This document shows positions 38,522 through 48,183 of a stretch of DNA of 64,000 nucleotides, piece by piece. A program made the position numbers and the translations under genes. The stretch lies in NCBI RefSeq assembly GCF_000577245.1, contig NZ_CBYO010000014.1, forward strand, positions 1 to 64,000. The letters are read 5' to 3'. Every line of letters starts with the position of its first letter. The first letter of the stretch is position 1. The notes under the pieces were generated by a model. It saw only the letters and a list, made by a program, of their open reading frames with translations. It had not been told where the DNA came from and did no database searches. The DNA comes from Paucisalibacillus algeriensis. GTDB taxonomy: Bacteria; Bacillota; Bacilli; Bacillales; Amphibacillaceae.

Positions 38522-38685
38522 GGCACTCACCTCAATTTAAGAATAATGTTACTTCCTAAGTTCTGCATAGGAGGCTGTATGTCCTTCATGTTCGACAAAA
38601 CTAGAAGTTATCGTACAAAACTAGTGTTTAAACTCATTTTTTTTCATCTTTTAGACACACTAAAAAGTAAAAGGAGGTCTAAAAT

Positions 38686-38787
38686 ATGAAAGACAAACAG
38701 AAAAATAAACAAAAAGAAGTATTAAACGGTAAATCTCTTAAGAGTGGAGACAAGAAGTTAAACGGCCCTAATCGACCTTCTACTTGA
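38686..38787 (+). CDS. sspM: small acid-soluble spore protein M
   Basis: This is a 33-residue basic protein whose C-terminus KLNGPNRPST closely matches the end of B. subtilis SspM (recalled as KLGGPNRPST). The N-terminal part is Lys/Gln-rich as in that family. ATG 38686 follows the strong SD AAGGAGGT, and a terminator comes three bases after the stop. The position beside yppC and recU is the same as in B. subtilis. Expression would be in the forespore under sigma-G; I did not identify the promoter. It marks the host as a sporeformer. Confidence 0.85.
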   Translation: MKDKQKNKQKEVLNGKSLKSGDKKLNGPNRPST

Positions 38788-38789
38788 GC

Positions 38790-38835
38790 AAAAGAGGATG
38801 TTTCAGGTAATTTCCCTTCCTGATCATCCTCTTTT
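38790..38835 (+). terminator. terminator of sspM
   Basis: AAAAGAGGATG (38790-38800) pairs perfectly with CATCCTCTTTT (38825-38835), with an inner TCAGG / CCTGA stem. It lies between sspM and the convergent yppC. Confidence 0.85.
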
Positions 38836-38853
38836 CCTAATGGATATAATCTT

Positions 38854-39801
38854 CTAGTTGAAGATATTTTTTACATGATAATAAGCATATAAAAGGTTAC
38901 GTTTTTGGTAAAACGATTTTCCGATATCCTCTACTTCACTTTGCTCCGGAAAGAACCATTTTTTCTTGATACCCCCGTATTTAAACCAGTCTATTCGAAT
39001 ATTATCTTGATGATCTATTATTGGATAAACCGTACGTAACATAGGACTTTTAGGAAAATCAACAGGTAATAACTGTTCATAATCATATCGTGAACCTGTG
39101 TGTTCTACTTGGAGCATGAAATCCATTAAGTTTGGGTAAATATCAGGGTGAAATAGTTGTCTAGCAATTTTTTTCCCTAACGTTATACGGTTTGTAACAT
39201 TTGTAAACCCATGGATATATGAACCATATAATCTTCCAGTGGTTGTGGGAAGTAAAACAGCGTTTAACATCAGATTGTTTTGCAATACGTATGGAAAACT
39301 TAAAAACACTTTTTTTCTAAAATAGGGCTGTGAAATAACCGGACGTTGTATTACATTTTGTTCATTTATAATTAATGCAGTCAAAAGTCGATTTTTATCT
39401 TTCGTTTTGCTGAAAATCTGCCATTCTCTCTTCATAAACGATGAGACATGTAGGTCATCTAGAAGGTCAAACATTACTAAATCATTTTTAAGGGATAATT
39501 CATAAATTAATAATTGTGGAAAAGCATCAGAAAAAATAAGCCAATTTGCACGTTCATATGTCATAAATAACTGATTGCGTTCTCTATCACTTAACATCTT
39601 TTTATATGGAAGTAAATACAAGTCTGTCATATTCCAACCAGCATTTCGGGATACAATAGATGCAACTATTGCCCATTTAATTTCTGGATACTTTATAAAA
39701 AAACGTTGGTAAGCTTTCGTTCGAGAAATGTTGTCAATATTATACTTCCTTGTTTTATTTATTATATAATAGAGGTAATCCCTTTTTTGCGAGTTCAACA
39801 T
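38854..39801 (-). CDS. yppC: YppC family protein (DUF2515)
   Basis: This 315-residue protein matches DUF2515 (YppC), with the conserved KWAIVASIVSRNAGWNMTDLY stretch near residue 36. It has no signal peptide and no catalytic motif that I can name. Its place, divergent from recU, is conserved across Bacillaceae. Function is unknown. Confidence 0.85.
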   Translation of the reverse strand: MLNSQKRDYLYYIINKTRKYNIDNISRTKAYQRFFIKYPEIKWAIVASIVSRNAGWNMTDLYLLPYKKMLSDRERNQLFMTYERANWLIFSDAFPQLLIYELSLKNDLVMFDLLDDLHVSSFMKREWQIFSKTKDKNRLLTALIINEQNVIQRPVISQPYFRKKVFLSFPYVLQNNLMLNAVLLPTTTGRLYGSYIHGFTNVTNRITLGKKIARQLFHPDIYPNLMDFMLQVEHTGSRYDYEQLLPVDFPKSPMLRTVYPIIDHQDNIRIDWFKYGGIKKKWFFPEQSEVEDIGKSFYQKRNLLYAYYHVKNIFN

Positions 39802-39872
39802 TTAGGAATCCTGCCTTAAGTAATAAATTTACTATATTTTTATCATTAAAGTAACACTGTGGGCGTTTTTTC

Positions 39873-39881
39873 TGATATGAT
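39873..39881 (+). promoter_or_regulatory. extended -10 element of the recU-ponA promoter
   Basis: TGATATGAT (extended -10, TGN plus TATGAT) lies 24 bases before the recU ATG. No convincing -35 box is seen, as is common with extended -10 promoters. Confidence 0.4.
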
Positions 39882-39905
39882 ACTGATTATGCTAGGAGGC
39901 ATAGT

Positions 39906-40487
39906 ATGAATTATCCAAACGGAAAACGGTCGCTACCTACTAACAGTAACCTGACAAAGCAATCTTTTTCAAATCGCGGAATGACACTTGAAGAGGATAT
40001 TAACCTGACGAATCAATATTACCTAGATATGGACCTTGCGATTATTCATAAGAAACCAACACCGATTCAAATTGTAAAAGTAAATTATCCTAAACGAAGT
40101 GCTGCTGTCATAACAGAAGCATACTTCAAACAAGCATCTACTACGGATTATAATGGTATTTATCGAAATCGATATGTAGACTTTGAGGCAAAAGAAACAA
40201 AAAACAAAACATCTTTTCCATTAGCCAACATACATGAACATCAGATTACCCATATGGAATCAGTAGTTCAACATGGCGGTATTTGTTTTATGATTATCCA
40301 TTTTGCTTCTCATAATGAAACATATTATTTGGAAGCAGATAAATTGCTCCCCTATTGGTATGAAAAGGCAGCAAATGGTAGAAAATCGATACCATACGAT
40401 TATATAAAGCAGCAAGGATATTTTATACCTTTTAAATATCAAGCTAGAGTTGATTATCTATCTATTATTGATCAACTTTATTTTTAG
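39906..40487 (+). CDS. recU: Holliday junction resolvase RecU
   Basis: This 193-residue homodimeric endonuclease cuts four-way junctions during recombination and chromosome segregation. The nuclease core is in [26 protein letters not shown], with Asp, Glu and Lys catalytic residues, preceded by [18 protein letters not shown]. The N-terminal MNYPNGKR is typical. It lies 17 bases before ponA, as in B. subtilis where the two are co-transcribed. ATG 39906 follows AGGAGG. Confidence 0.95.
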   Translation: MNYPNGKRSLPTNSNLTKQSFSNRGMTLEEDINLTNQYYLDMDLAIIHKKPTPIQIVKVNYPKRSAAVITEAYFKQASTTDYNGIYRNRYVDFEAKETKNKTSFPLANIHEHQITHMESVVQHGGICFMIIHFASHNETYYLEADKLLPYWYEKAANGRKSIPYDYIKQQGYFIPFKYQARVDYLSIIDQLYF

Positions 40488-40504
40488 ATTGGAGGTAGTG
40501 AGAA

Positions 40505-43195
40505 ATGGCAGAAAATCGCCAAACTCGCACTGCGCGTAGAAAACAGAAAAAATCAAAAAAGAAACCAAAATGGAAAAAAATATTCTTAGGACTTGTACTG
40601 TTCTTTCTTGTTGTCGGATTAGGTGTTGCCGGCCTATTCACCTATTATGTTGCCACTGCTCCTGAAATTGATGCATCAAAATTAGCCGATCCCTTCTCAT
40701 CTCAGGTTTATGATCCAGATGGTGAATTGATTGCTGACCTAGGTGATACAAAAAGAACAAAGATTAATTATGAAGATTTACCCGATGTGTTAATTGATGC
40801 AGTTATTGCTACCGAGGATGCAAGGTTTTTTGAACACCCAGGTATCGATATAAGACGTATCGGTGGAGCTATAATTGGTAATATCCGAAATGGTTTTGGC
40901 TCTGAAGGAGCAAGTACCATTACCCAACAATTGGTTGAAAAATCCTTCCTGACTAATGAAAAGAAAATGAAGGTAAAGGTTCAAGAACAATGGCTTGCTC
41001 TTCAATTAGAGAGGGATTACTCAAAAGAACAAATTTTAGAGATGTATCTAAATAAAATTTATTACGGTGCAGGTGCACATGGGGTTGCTAAGGCAGCTGA
41101 AACGTATTTTGGTAAAACTGATTTGCATGATCTAACATTACCAGAGGCAGCAATTTTAGCAGGATTACCACAGCGCCCATCTGCTTATGATCCATTCAAA
41201 AACCCAGATTTAACAAGGGGTAGAATGGAAACAGTATTAAAATTAATGGTTCGTCATAATAAAATATCACAAGCGGAAGCTGATGAAGCACTAAAAGTAG
41301 ATATTCCTTCACTGTTAGTAGAGGATCGTCCTGAATCAACTCCATATGATGCGTTTATACAGCAAGTTGAAAAAGAAGTAGAAGCCAAATTAGATGGTGC
41401 AGACATCTATTCTGACGGATTGAAAATTTATACTACTTTAGATAGGAACGCTCAAGATTATGTTGAGCTTTTATTGTCTGACTCGGAAAATAATCCGATT
41501 AACTTCCCTAATGGAGATTTACATGCTGGTCTTGTAGTACTCGATACCAAATCTGGTGCAATTCGAGCAATCGGTGGAGATAGAAATTATCAAAATGGAT
41601 GGAACTATGCTATTCAAGGTGGTAGCCAACCTGGATCAGCATTTAAACCAATTGTTGCATATGGACCGGCTATCGAATTTAATAAAATGTCGACCTATCA
41701 TCAAATAAATGATGATAAACCGTTTGAAATCGCTGGTACTGATCAAGCAGTCCGAAATTGGAATAGACAATATCAAGGCTGGATGTCAGCCCGATATGCG
41801 CTTCAAGAATCGCTTAACGTGCCAGCTGTTAAAACATTATTAGAAGTTGGATATGAAAACTCACAGAAATTTGCAAATAACTTAGGTATTGAATTTGCTA
41901 ATGGAAAACCAGAATTAACAGATGCAATTGGTGGTCACGAAACAAACGTAAATCCACTCCAACTTGCCGGTGCATACCAACCATTTGGAAACGAAGGTAT
42001 GCGTTATGAACCGTATGCTGTTACAAAAGTGGTATTTCCAGATGGCCGTACAGTCGAGCTTACACCAGAACCAGAGGTTGCAATGTCGGATTATACAGCC
42101 TATATGATGTCTGACATGTTAAAAACCGCATTAGCACAAGGTTCTTCTGGCGGACCAGCTCGAATACCGGGATTACCGATTGCAGCTAAAACTGGTACAA
42201 CAAACCTAAAAGACGTTGAAGGAGCTAAAGATTCTTGGATTGCTGGATACACAACAAACTATACAACAGCGATATGGGTTGGTTATGATGAAACCCAGCG
42301 AACAATGGATGATGAGAAATGGATTGCTCATGCCCTATTCAAGCAACTTATGACTAATTTACATGATGGGGTTGAAACTCCTGACTTTGTAAAACCAGAT
42401 TCCGTTGTAGAGGTTGCGGTAGAGAAAGGTTCAAATCCTGTTGCATTACCAAGTGAATTTACTCCAAAGTCTGAAATTGTAACAGAGCTTTTTGTAAAGG
42501 GGACAGAACCGACTAAAACATCCGAAAAATACGATCAGTTAGATCCAGTTGAAAAACTTAAAGCTGAGTACAGCGAAGGCAATAATGCGATAATTGCTGA
42601 ATGGGAGTATGACTCAGATGAGGATGTTTCATTTGAAGTATCCGCAAGTGTCGATGGTGGTGATATGCAAGTCCTCTCTTCTACGAATGACAAAAGAATA
42701 GAAATAACAGAAGTCAGTCCTGGCTCTGAATATAACATTCAAGTTGTTGTAGTAAGCAATGAGGATGAAGCAAATCGAAGTGAACCAAAATCGGTTAAAG
42801 TGAAGATTGAACAAGAAGAAGAGGAAGAGGAAGAAAACACACCAATAAACCCGGTGGATGGATTAACAGCAGTTTTTGATCAAAATAATTCATTCATTGA
42901 TGTAAGTTGGAGTTATAATGGCCCTCCTGCCATATTTGAAGTAACCGTGGAAGGACCACAAGGTGGAACACAGACGGTTCAATCAAACGGAATTGAAATT
43001 AATGGTAGTTTTGAACCAGGGCAAGTTTACACCATCCATGTAACTCCAATTGGACAAAATGGTGCAAATGAGGGTTCACGTGGAGAAACTAGAACTACTT
43101 CGGTAGAAATACCTGGAGAAACTAGTACAGAGCCTGATCCGGGAGATGATGAAGAAACAGGAGTTCCTGAACCTGGTGAAGATAATGAAGAATAA
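40505..43195 (+). CDS. ponA: class A penicillin-binding protein 1 (PonA)
   Basis: This 896-residue bifunctional cell-wall synthase has a Lys-rich cytoplasmic tail (1-27) and one membrane helix (about 28-50). The glycosyltransferase GT51 domain has EDARFFEHPGID near 101 and GASTITQQLVEKSF. The transpeptidase has GSAFKP (active Ser), SLN and KTGTT motifs. Two fibronectin type III-like repeats fill about 680-860, then an acidic tail. It polymerises and cross-links peptidoglycan. GpsB, also in this window, controls its localisation. A terminator follows. Confidence 0.95.
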   Translation: MAENRQTRTARRKQKKSKKKPKWKKIFLGLVLFFLVVGLGVAGLFTYYVATAPEIDASKLADPFSSQVYDPDGELIADLGDTKRTKINYEDLPDVLIDAVIATEDARFFEHPGIDIRRIGGAIIGNIRNGFGSEGASTITQQLVEKSFLTNEKKMKVKVQEQWLALQLERDYSKEQILEMYLNKIYYGAGAHGVAKAAETYFGKTDLHDLTLPEAAILAGLPQRPSAYDPFKNPDLTRGRMETVLKLMVRHNKISQAEADEALKVDIPSLLVEDRPESTPYDAFIQQVEKEVEAKLDGADIYSDGLKIYTTLDRNAQDYVELLLSDSENNPINFPNGDLHAGLVVLDTKSGAIRAIGGDRNYQNGWNYAIQGGSQPGSAFKPIVAYGPAIEFNKMSTYHQINDDKPFEIAGTDQAVRNWNRQYQGWMSARYALQESLNVPAVKTLLEVGYENSQKFANNLGIEFANGKPELTDAIGGHETNVNPLQLAGAYQPFGNEGMRYEPYAVTKVVFPDGRTVELTPEPEVAMSDYTAYMMSDMLKTALAQGSSGGPARIPGLPIAAKTGTTNLKDVEGAKDSWIAGYTTNYTTAIWVGYDETQRTMDDEKWIAHALFKQLMTNLHDGVETPDFVKPDSVVEVAVEKGSNPVALPSEFTPKSEIVTELFVKGTEPTKTSEKYDQLDPVEKLKAEYSEGNNAIIAEWEYDSDEDVSFEVSASVDGGDMQVLSSTNDKRIEITEVSPGSEYNIQVVVVSNEDEANRSEPKSVKVKIEQEEEEEEENTPINPVDGLTAVFDQNNSFIDVSWSYNGPPAIFEVTVEGPQGGTQTVQSNGIEINGSFEPGQVYTIHVTPIGQNGANEGSRGETRTTSVEIPGETSTEPDPGDDEETGVPEPGEDNEE

Positions 43196-43198
43196 AAG

Positions 43199-43227
43199 AA
43201 TGCTGTCACAGATTTTGTGACAGCATT
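43199..43227 (+). terminator. terminator of recU-ponA
   Basis: AATGCTGTCACA pairs perfectly with TGTGACAGCATT, with T-runs on the + strand. It lies between the convergent ponA and nth. Confidence 0.9.
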
Positions 43228-43229
43228 TT

Positions 43230-43886
43230 TTACATTGCCTCTCTTTTTTTCATCCGCTTCTGCCCTTCTCTACATACTTCAAGTAATGGGCACTCTGGAC
43301 ATTCTGGATTTCTTGCCTTACAATGATATCTACCAAAGAATATTAATCGATGGTGTGTAACGCTCCACTCTTCCTTTGGAACTTTTCGCATTAATGTTTC
43401 TTCAACCTCAAGTACAGAGTCCTTCCAACGGCATATTCCTAGTCTTTTTGATACACGTTCCACATGTGTATCAACTGCGATTGCTGGTTCTCCAAAAGCA
43501 ACTGATGCCACAACATTAGCGGTCTTTCTTCCTACTCCAGCCAATTTTACTAAGTCTTCTTTCGAACGCGGAACTTCCCCATCGTATTCATCAATTAGTA
43601 CTTTACATAGCTTTTGAATGTTTTTTGCTTTATTACGATACAATCCTATTGACTTTATATCATGCTGTAGTTCCTCAAGTGGAACTACTAAATAGTCCTC
43701 TGGTGTCTTGTATTTTTTAAAAAGATCCTTTGTGACTTTATTAACCAATACATCTGTACATTGTGCAGATAAAAGCACTGCTATAACAAGCTCAAATGGA
43801 TTATTATGATTTAATTCACAATCTGCATCAGGAAACATCTCACCAATTTCATCAAGACAAAATCTTACTTGTTTCTTATTTAACAT
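43230..43886 (-). CDS. nth: endonuclease III
   Basis: This 218-residue base-excision-repair glycosylase/AP lyase removes oxidised pyrimidines. The helix-hairpin-helix is in LAGVGRKTANVVASVAFG, with the catalytic Lys at its start and catalytic Asp in AVDTHVERVSKRLG. The 4Fe-4S ligands are in CKARNPECPECPLLEVC (CX6CX2CX5C). The start ATG 43886 shares one base with the dnaD stop. B. subtilis ypoC, normally next, is absent here. Confidence 0.95.
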   Translation of the reverse strand: MLNKKQVRFCLDEIGEMFPDADCELNHNNPFELVIAVLLSAQCTDVLVNKVTKDLFKKYKTPEDYLVVPLEELQHDIKSIGLYRNKAKNIQKLCKVLIDEYDGEVPRSKEDLVKLAGVGRKTANVVASVAFGEPAIAVDTHVERVSKRLGICRWKDSVLEVEETLMRKVPKEEWSVTHHRLIFFGRYHCKARNPECPECPLLEVCREGQKRMKKREAM

Positions 43887-44572
43887 TAGTCCTCTCCCTC
43901 TAGCCAATTATAATAAAAGGATGTATCTCTCTGTTTATTTTCTGTATTTGCTAGTTTTGTTGCCTGATTATCGTGGAATTTTTTTGAAGCAAGCCGTGCT
44001 TGTTCTACTGTATGAATCCCTTTCTTTTTCCACTCTCTCAAAATACGATCCATATATTTAAAATTTAGTTTTGCCATCAAAACGGATTCCCTTAGGGCAG
44101 CTTTTATTAACGCTGGAGAAATCTCATCTTCATCAAGCCATACATTTACCGTTTCAATTTCAAATGGAGATAATGGTCTACCAAACTCTTGTTCAAATAA
44201 AATAAATAGAGAACCGTCCTCGGTCTCTTTTTTCACTGGTATCTCAGGTTGATAAAGTTTTTCCCATAATGGTTCAAGAGAATATACTTCACTTAACTGT
44301 TGTTGGCTATTCTCTGTCCTTTCAATCTTCAAGAGATTTTTTTGTATAAGTTTCCGAAGTATCATGGAGCATTCTTTTTCATCGATTGTTAAGTTAGCAG
44401 TTAATTCTTCTAACGTGGGAAAACTATTGCCCTTATAAATTGAACGGTGGATTAATATTACCGCCATTAATTCCGTTTCATTAAGGCCAAGTATTTTATA
44501 AGAAATGAGCAATTTATTAGGTATGGTTATTTGATCATATAAGAAATCTTGAAATGATAGTTGTTTTTTCAT
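43886..44572 (-). CDS. dnaD: DNA replication protein DnaD
   Basis: This 228-residue primosomal protein helps DnaB load the replicative helicase. It has an N-terminal winged-helix DDBH1 domain (about 1-110) and the C-terminal DDBH2 domain with the conserved YMDRILREWKKKGIHTVEQA motif near 178-197. Its stop overlaps the nth start (TAATG), and asnS lies upstream on the same strand beyond a terminator-like hairpin. ATG 44572 follows GGAGGTG. Confidence 0.93.
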   Translation of the reverse strand: MKKQLSFQDFLYDQITIPNKLLISYKILGLNETELMAVILIHRSIYKGNSFPTLEELTANLTIDEKECSMILRKLIQKNLLKIERTENSQQQLSEVYSLEPLWEKLYQPEIPVKKETEDGSLFILFEQEFGRPLSPFEIETVNVWLDEDEISPALIKAALRESVLMAKLNFKYMDRILREWKKKGIHTVEQARLASKKFHDNQATKLANTENKQRDTSFYYNWLEGED

Positions 44573-44641
44573 ATTGTGAGCACCTCCTATCTAGTATAGC
44601 ATGATTACGACATTTTTCTATTATATTCGACTAGATAAAAT

Positions 44642-44672
44642 AAGGCTGCCTCAATCATATGGAGACAGCCTT
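44642..44672 (-). terminator. hairpin between asnS and dnaD
   Basis: AAGGCTGCCTC and GAGACAGCCTT pair at 10 of 11 positions. It lies just after the asnS stop. The T-run on the minus strand is short (TTATTTTA), so partial read-through into dnaD is likely. Confidence 0.6.
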
Positions 44673-44686
44673 AAAGATATAATATT

Positions 44687-45979
44687 CTATGGATACAAAC
44701 GATTTAATAATCTTGGGAACGGAATAGTCTCTCGAACATGTTCAACTCCAGAAATCCACGCTACTGTACGTTCTAGACCTAAACCAAAACCAGAATGGGG
44801 AACACTTCCGTATTGGCTCAATTCAAGGTACCACTTATATGCAGGTCCGTTAAGTCCATGTTCCTCATAACGTTGTTTCATTAAATTTAAGTCATCTATT
44901 CTCTGGGATCCACCTATGATCTCACCATAACCTTCTGGTGCAATTAAGTCCGCACATAGAACGACATCTTCTCTATTTGGATCTGGCTTCATATAAAATG
45001 CTTTAATATCTTTTGGCCAGTTTGTAATAAAGACTGGCATGTCAAAGTCTTCTGCAATAGCTGTTTCATGTGGAGCTCCAAAGTCTTCTCCCCACTCAAT
45101 ATCTGTAAACCCTTTTTCTTTTAATAAGGAAATCGCATCATCATAAGAAATTCTTGGGAATGGTGCTTTTACCTTCTCAAGCTTAGAAGTATCTCTTTCC
45201 AAGACAGCTAGCTCTAATTTACAGTTTTTTAGAACAGATTGAACGATATGACTAACATAGTTTTCTTGAATTTCCAAGCTTTCATCATGTTCAACAAATG
45301 CCATTTCCGGCTCAATCATCCAAAACTCAATTAAATGTCTCCTTGTTTTAGATTTTTCTGCTCGGAAAGTTGGACCAAATGAAAATACTTTTCCAAGAGC
45401 CATAGCAGCTGCTTCCATATATAATTGACCACTTTGTGATAAATAAGCATCTTCATCAAAATATTTCGTATGGAAAAGTTCTGTGGTTCCTTCCGCGGAA
45501 GATCCTGTTAAAATAGGTGGATCAATTTTCACGTAACCATTTTCATTAAAGAACTCATATGTAGCTCGGATAATTTCATTTCTGATTTTCATAACAGCAT
45601 GTTGTCTTTTTGATCGTAACCAAAGATGACGGTGATCCATTAAAAATTCCGTACCGTGCTCTTTGGGAGTGATTGGATAATCAACTGATTCATGAATTAA
45701 CTCAATATTTTCCACTTGCATTTCATAACCAAATGGCGAGCGGGAATCTTCTACAATAGTACCAGTTACGTACATAGAAGATTCCTGAGACATATTTTTT
45801 GCTAATTGGAATGTTTCTTCACTAACATCACTTTTGGCAACTACTCCTTGGATAAATCCTGTTCCATCACGTAATTGCAAAAAGGCAATCTTTCCACTTG
45901 ATCGTTTATTTGCGAGCCATGCTCCGATAGTTACTTTTTGACCTAAAGACTTAGGTACTTGTGCGATTGTTGTTTTCAA
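44687..45979 (-). CDS. asnS: asparaginyl-tRNA synthetase
   Basis: This 430-residue class IIb synthetase charges tRNA-Asn. It has the OB-fold anticodon domain (about 16-100, [21 protein letters not shown]) and the catalytic core with motif 2 [21 protein letters not shown] and motif 3 [13 protein letters not shown]. The start is TTG 45979, eight bases after GGAGG; the upstream in-frame ATG overlaps the SD, and the 430-residue length agrees with B. subtilis. It is downstream of aspB, which supplies aspartate. Confidence 0.95.
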   Translation of the reverse strand: MKTTIAQVPKSLGQKVTIGAWLANKRSSGKIAFLQLRDGTGFIQGVVAKSDVSEETFQLAKNMSQESSMYVTGTIVEDSRSPFGYEMQVENIELIHESVDYPITPKEHGTEFLMDHRHLWLRSKRQHAVMKIRNEIIRATYEFFNENGYVKIDPPILTGSSAEGTTELFHTKYFDEDAYLSQSGQLYMEAAAMALGKVFSFGPTFRAEKSKTRRHLIEFWMIEPEMAFVEHDESLEIQENYVSHIVQSVLKNCKLELAVLERDTSKLEKVKAPFPRISYDDAISLLKEKGFTDIEWGEDFGAPHETAIAEDFDMPVFITNWPKDIKAFYMKPDPNREDVVLCADLIAPEGYGEIIGGSQRIDDLNLMKQRYEEHGLNGPAYKWYLELSQYGSVPHSGFGLGLERTVAWISGVEHVRETIPFPRLLNRLYP

Positions 45980-46025
45980 CGATATAACCTCCATAAATAA
46001 ATAATTTGCTCTGTTTCGACAAAGA

Positions 46026-47210
46026 CTATTTCATGTTATTTTCTACAAAGCGCTTAATCCGGTTCGCCGCTTCAACTAATTGTTCTTTTGAAATAGTATA
46101 TGACAATCGAATATAATCGGATGAACCAAAGCCTGATCCAGGCACAACGGCAACCTTTTCTTCCTCCAATAATGCTTGAACCCATTCGTCAACTGTATTA
46201 AAGCCGTTAAGTTTAGCAGTTTCCGATACATTAGGAAAAAGATAAAAAGCTCCCTGAGGCTTTTTACATGTTACACCCGGAATCTTAACGATTAAATCAT
46301 ATAATGCATCAAGTCTTTCTGCAAATACTTTGCGCATTTCCACAGTTGGGTCAACTTCTCTTTGATATGCAGCAAGAGCTGCATATTGTGCGATTGAAGT
46401 AGGATTCGATGTGGAGTGAGACGCTAAATTTGTCATTCCTTTAATAATATTTAATGGACCTGCTGCATATCCAATTCTCCAACCCGTCATTGCATGTGAC
46501 TTTGACACTCCATTAATGACAACGGTCTGTGCTTTTAATTCTTCTGAAAGTTGTGCAATGGAAAGATGTTCATCATCGGTATAAATCAGTTTTTCATAAA
46601 TCTCATCCGATATAATAAGAATATTATGTTTAAGACACAATTCTCCTAAGGTGTATAGTTCTTCTTTGCTATACATCATTCCAGTTGGATTACTTGGAGA
46701 ATTAATTATGACTGCTTTTGTTTTATCTGTAATAGCTGCATTGAGCTGTTCTGGTGTTATTTTAAAATTATTCTCTTCTTTCCCATCAACATAAACTGGC
46801 TTTCCACCAGCAAGTTTTATTTGCTCAGGATAGCTCACCCAATAAGGTGATGGAACAATCACCTCATCATTTTTGTTTAAAAGAACCTGAAACAGTGTGT
46901 AAAGAGCATGTTTTGCACCAGAAGTAACAATTATCTGATTCATATCATAGGAAAGCTTGTTTTCTTTGTACAGTTTATCAATGATAGCTTGTTTTAATTC
47001 ATTAATACCACCGGCTGGAGTATATGTCGTTTTCCCCTGATCCATTGCATCTTTTGCAGCTTCAATAATATAATCTGGAGTATTAAAATCCGGTTCCCCA
47101 GCTCCTAAACCAATTACGTCAAAGCCATTTTGCTTTAATTCCTTTGCTTTAGCAGTTATTGCTAAAGTGGTTGAAGGTGTTAATGTTTTTACTCTGTTTG
47201 CAATCTCCAT
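46026..47210 (-). CDS. aspB: aspartate aminotransferase AspB
   Basis: This 394-residue class I PLP aminotransferase interconverts aspartate and oxaloacetate with glutamate/2-oxoglutarate. The PLP lysine is in [20 protein letters not shown] near residue 237. Other family text is [16 protein letters not shown] and VVPGSGFG. It sits between ypmB and asnS as in B. subtilis, in a head-to-tail run. It supplies aspartate to asparagine and lysine synthesis (dapB is also in this window). Confidence 0.93.
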   Translation of the reverse strand: MEIANRVKTLTPSTTLAITAKAKELKQNGFDVIGLGAGEPDFNTPDYIIEAAKDAMDQGKTTYTPAGGINELKQAIIDKLYKENKLSYDMNQIIVTSGAKHALYTLFQVLLNKNDEVIVPSPYWVSYPEQIKLAGGKPVYVDGKEENNFKITPEQLNAAITDKTKAVIINSPSNPTGMMYSKEELYTLGELCLKHNILIISDEIYEKLIYTDDEHLSIAQLSEELKAQTVVINGVSKSHAMTGWRIGYAAGPLNIIKGMTNLASHSTSNPTSIAQYAALAAYQREVDPTVEMRKVFAERLDALYDLIVKIPGVTCKKPQGAFYLFPNVSETAKLNGFNTVDEWVQALLEEEKVAVVPGSGFGSSDYIRLSYTISKEQLVEAANRIKRFVENNMK

Positions 47211-47225
47211 TTACATTTCCCTCAC

Positions 47226-47747
47226 TTAATCAAACATTTTTTTAAAACGAAATTCCTCATATTTGGTACCATCAAAAATGGATACATAGTCTAAGACATA
47301 TCGATTAGCTTCGTCATAATAGGTTATTTCCCATAGAGCATTACCCTTATTAATAGCAGGAACAATGTCAATTAGCTCACACTTTACACATTCATTCATC
47401 CAATTTGCTTTTACAGTATCATATTGTAAAATCTCAGTTTGATTAACAATTGTCAACTTCTTCTCATCATCTTCTGGAACAAACACAATAATGCTCTGTT
47501 CTGCTTTTGTTTTACCGAAAACAACATGATAAAGGGAATCAGCTTGATACCTTGATGTACTCTCTATTTCCACAATATCAGTCTCCTGTAAGACACGATG
47601 TTCTGCATCAGAAAATCCTTTTGTCTTACTTTCTTGAATATCGGAATATAAATTTATTATAAAGATAAATATAGCAATAATAATAAAAAATAATACAAGC
47701 AAAGTCCATTTTGTCCAAGCGGGGAATCGAAAATCTCTTCTATGCAT
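47226..47747 (-). CDS. ypmB: YpmB family protein (DUF5590)
   Basis: This 173-residue protein has one N-terminal membrane helix (about residues 14-36, WTLLVLFFIIIAIFIFII) and an extracytoplasmic domain resembling PepSY/DUF5590. No enzymatic motif is seen. I start it at ATG 47747, which has no good SD but overlaps the end of the upstream 30-codon ORF by 8 bases and so may be translated by coupling. TTG 47771 is an alternative. Its location beside aspB and dinG matches B. subtilis ypmB. Confidence 0.8.
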   Translation of the reverse strand: MHRRDFRFPAWTKWTLLVLFFIIIAIFIFIINLYSDIQESKTKGFSDAEHRVLQETDIVEIESTSRYQADSLYHVVFGKTKAEQSIIVFVPEDDEKKLTIVNQTEILQYDTVKANWMNECVKCELIDIVPAINKGNALWEITYYDEANRYVLDYVSIFDGTKYEEFRFKKMFD

Positions 47748-47832
47748 GGTAATGTGTTGGAATACTACCAACTTCTTTCTTTATGTTCAAAATGCAAATA
47801 TGTATTGACTGTAAAATCCCTTGTATTACCAT
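47740..47832 (-). CDS. candidate 30-residue leader peptide overlapping ypmB
   Basis: ATG 47832 is preceded by a very strong SD (GGAGGGTGAAAG) and opens 30 codons, starting MVIQGILQSIHICILNIKK and ending at TAG 47740. That stop lies inside the ypmB start region (8-base overlap). In B. subtilis this spot holds the 56-residue ypmA. The peptide does not look like YpmA as I recall it. Either it is a leader that couples ypmB translation or a decayed ypmA. Confidence 0.45.
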   Translation of the reverse strand: MVIQGILQSIHICILNIKKEVGSIPTHYHA

Positions 47833-48043
47833 ACTTTCACCCTCCATTTTTCTATACATTCCAATTTACTTCTATTCTTATCAATTATTGCTAAACATAC
47901 TTACCATATCCGCTGTCTATACTAAGTTTACGTTGAACTTAAATAAGATGAAACACCTAACCATTATACCAAGCATATCTACATTTTTGTTTTATTTTTA
48001 TTTATTTCAACCAAATAATTCTAAACTCCATACCACCTTGCGT

Positions 48044-48072
48044 AACTGATGCACTTGCATCAGTTCTTTTTT
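48044..48072 (+). terminator. terminator-like hairpin with no evident + strand gene
   Basis: AACTGATGC pairs perfectly with GCATCAGTT around a 4-base loop, followed by a T-run on the + strand. All neighbouring genes are on the minus strand. The 47833-48183 gap holds nothing else I can identify. Confidence 0.55.
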
Positions 48073-48183
48073 TACTTTTTAGACAGAACCACGGCTAGAA
48101 AACACTTCAAGTACAGGGTACATCAATTCGAAATGATTCATAGTGTCTCCCTAGTAATTGGGTCTAGTGAGCTTTCATATTTA

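Noticed and set aside
44601-44870. 89-codon forward frame overlapping the end of asnS
   Set aside because: Most of it is antisense to conserved asnS codons and it lacks an SD.
47783-48049. 88-codon forward frame ending two bases before the + strand terminator
   Set aside because: No SD, composition like translated spacer, and antisense to the well-supported leader ORF; kept only as a note on a possible antisense transcript.
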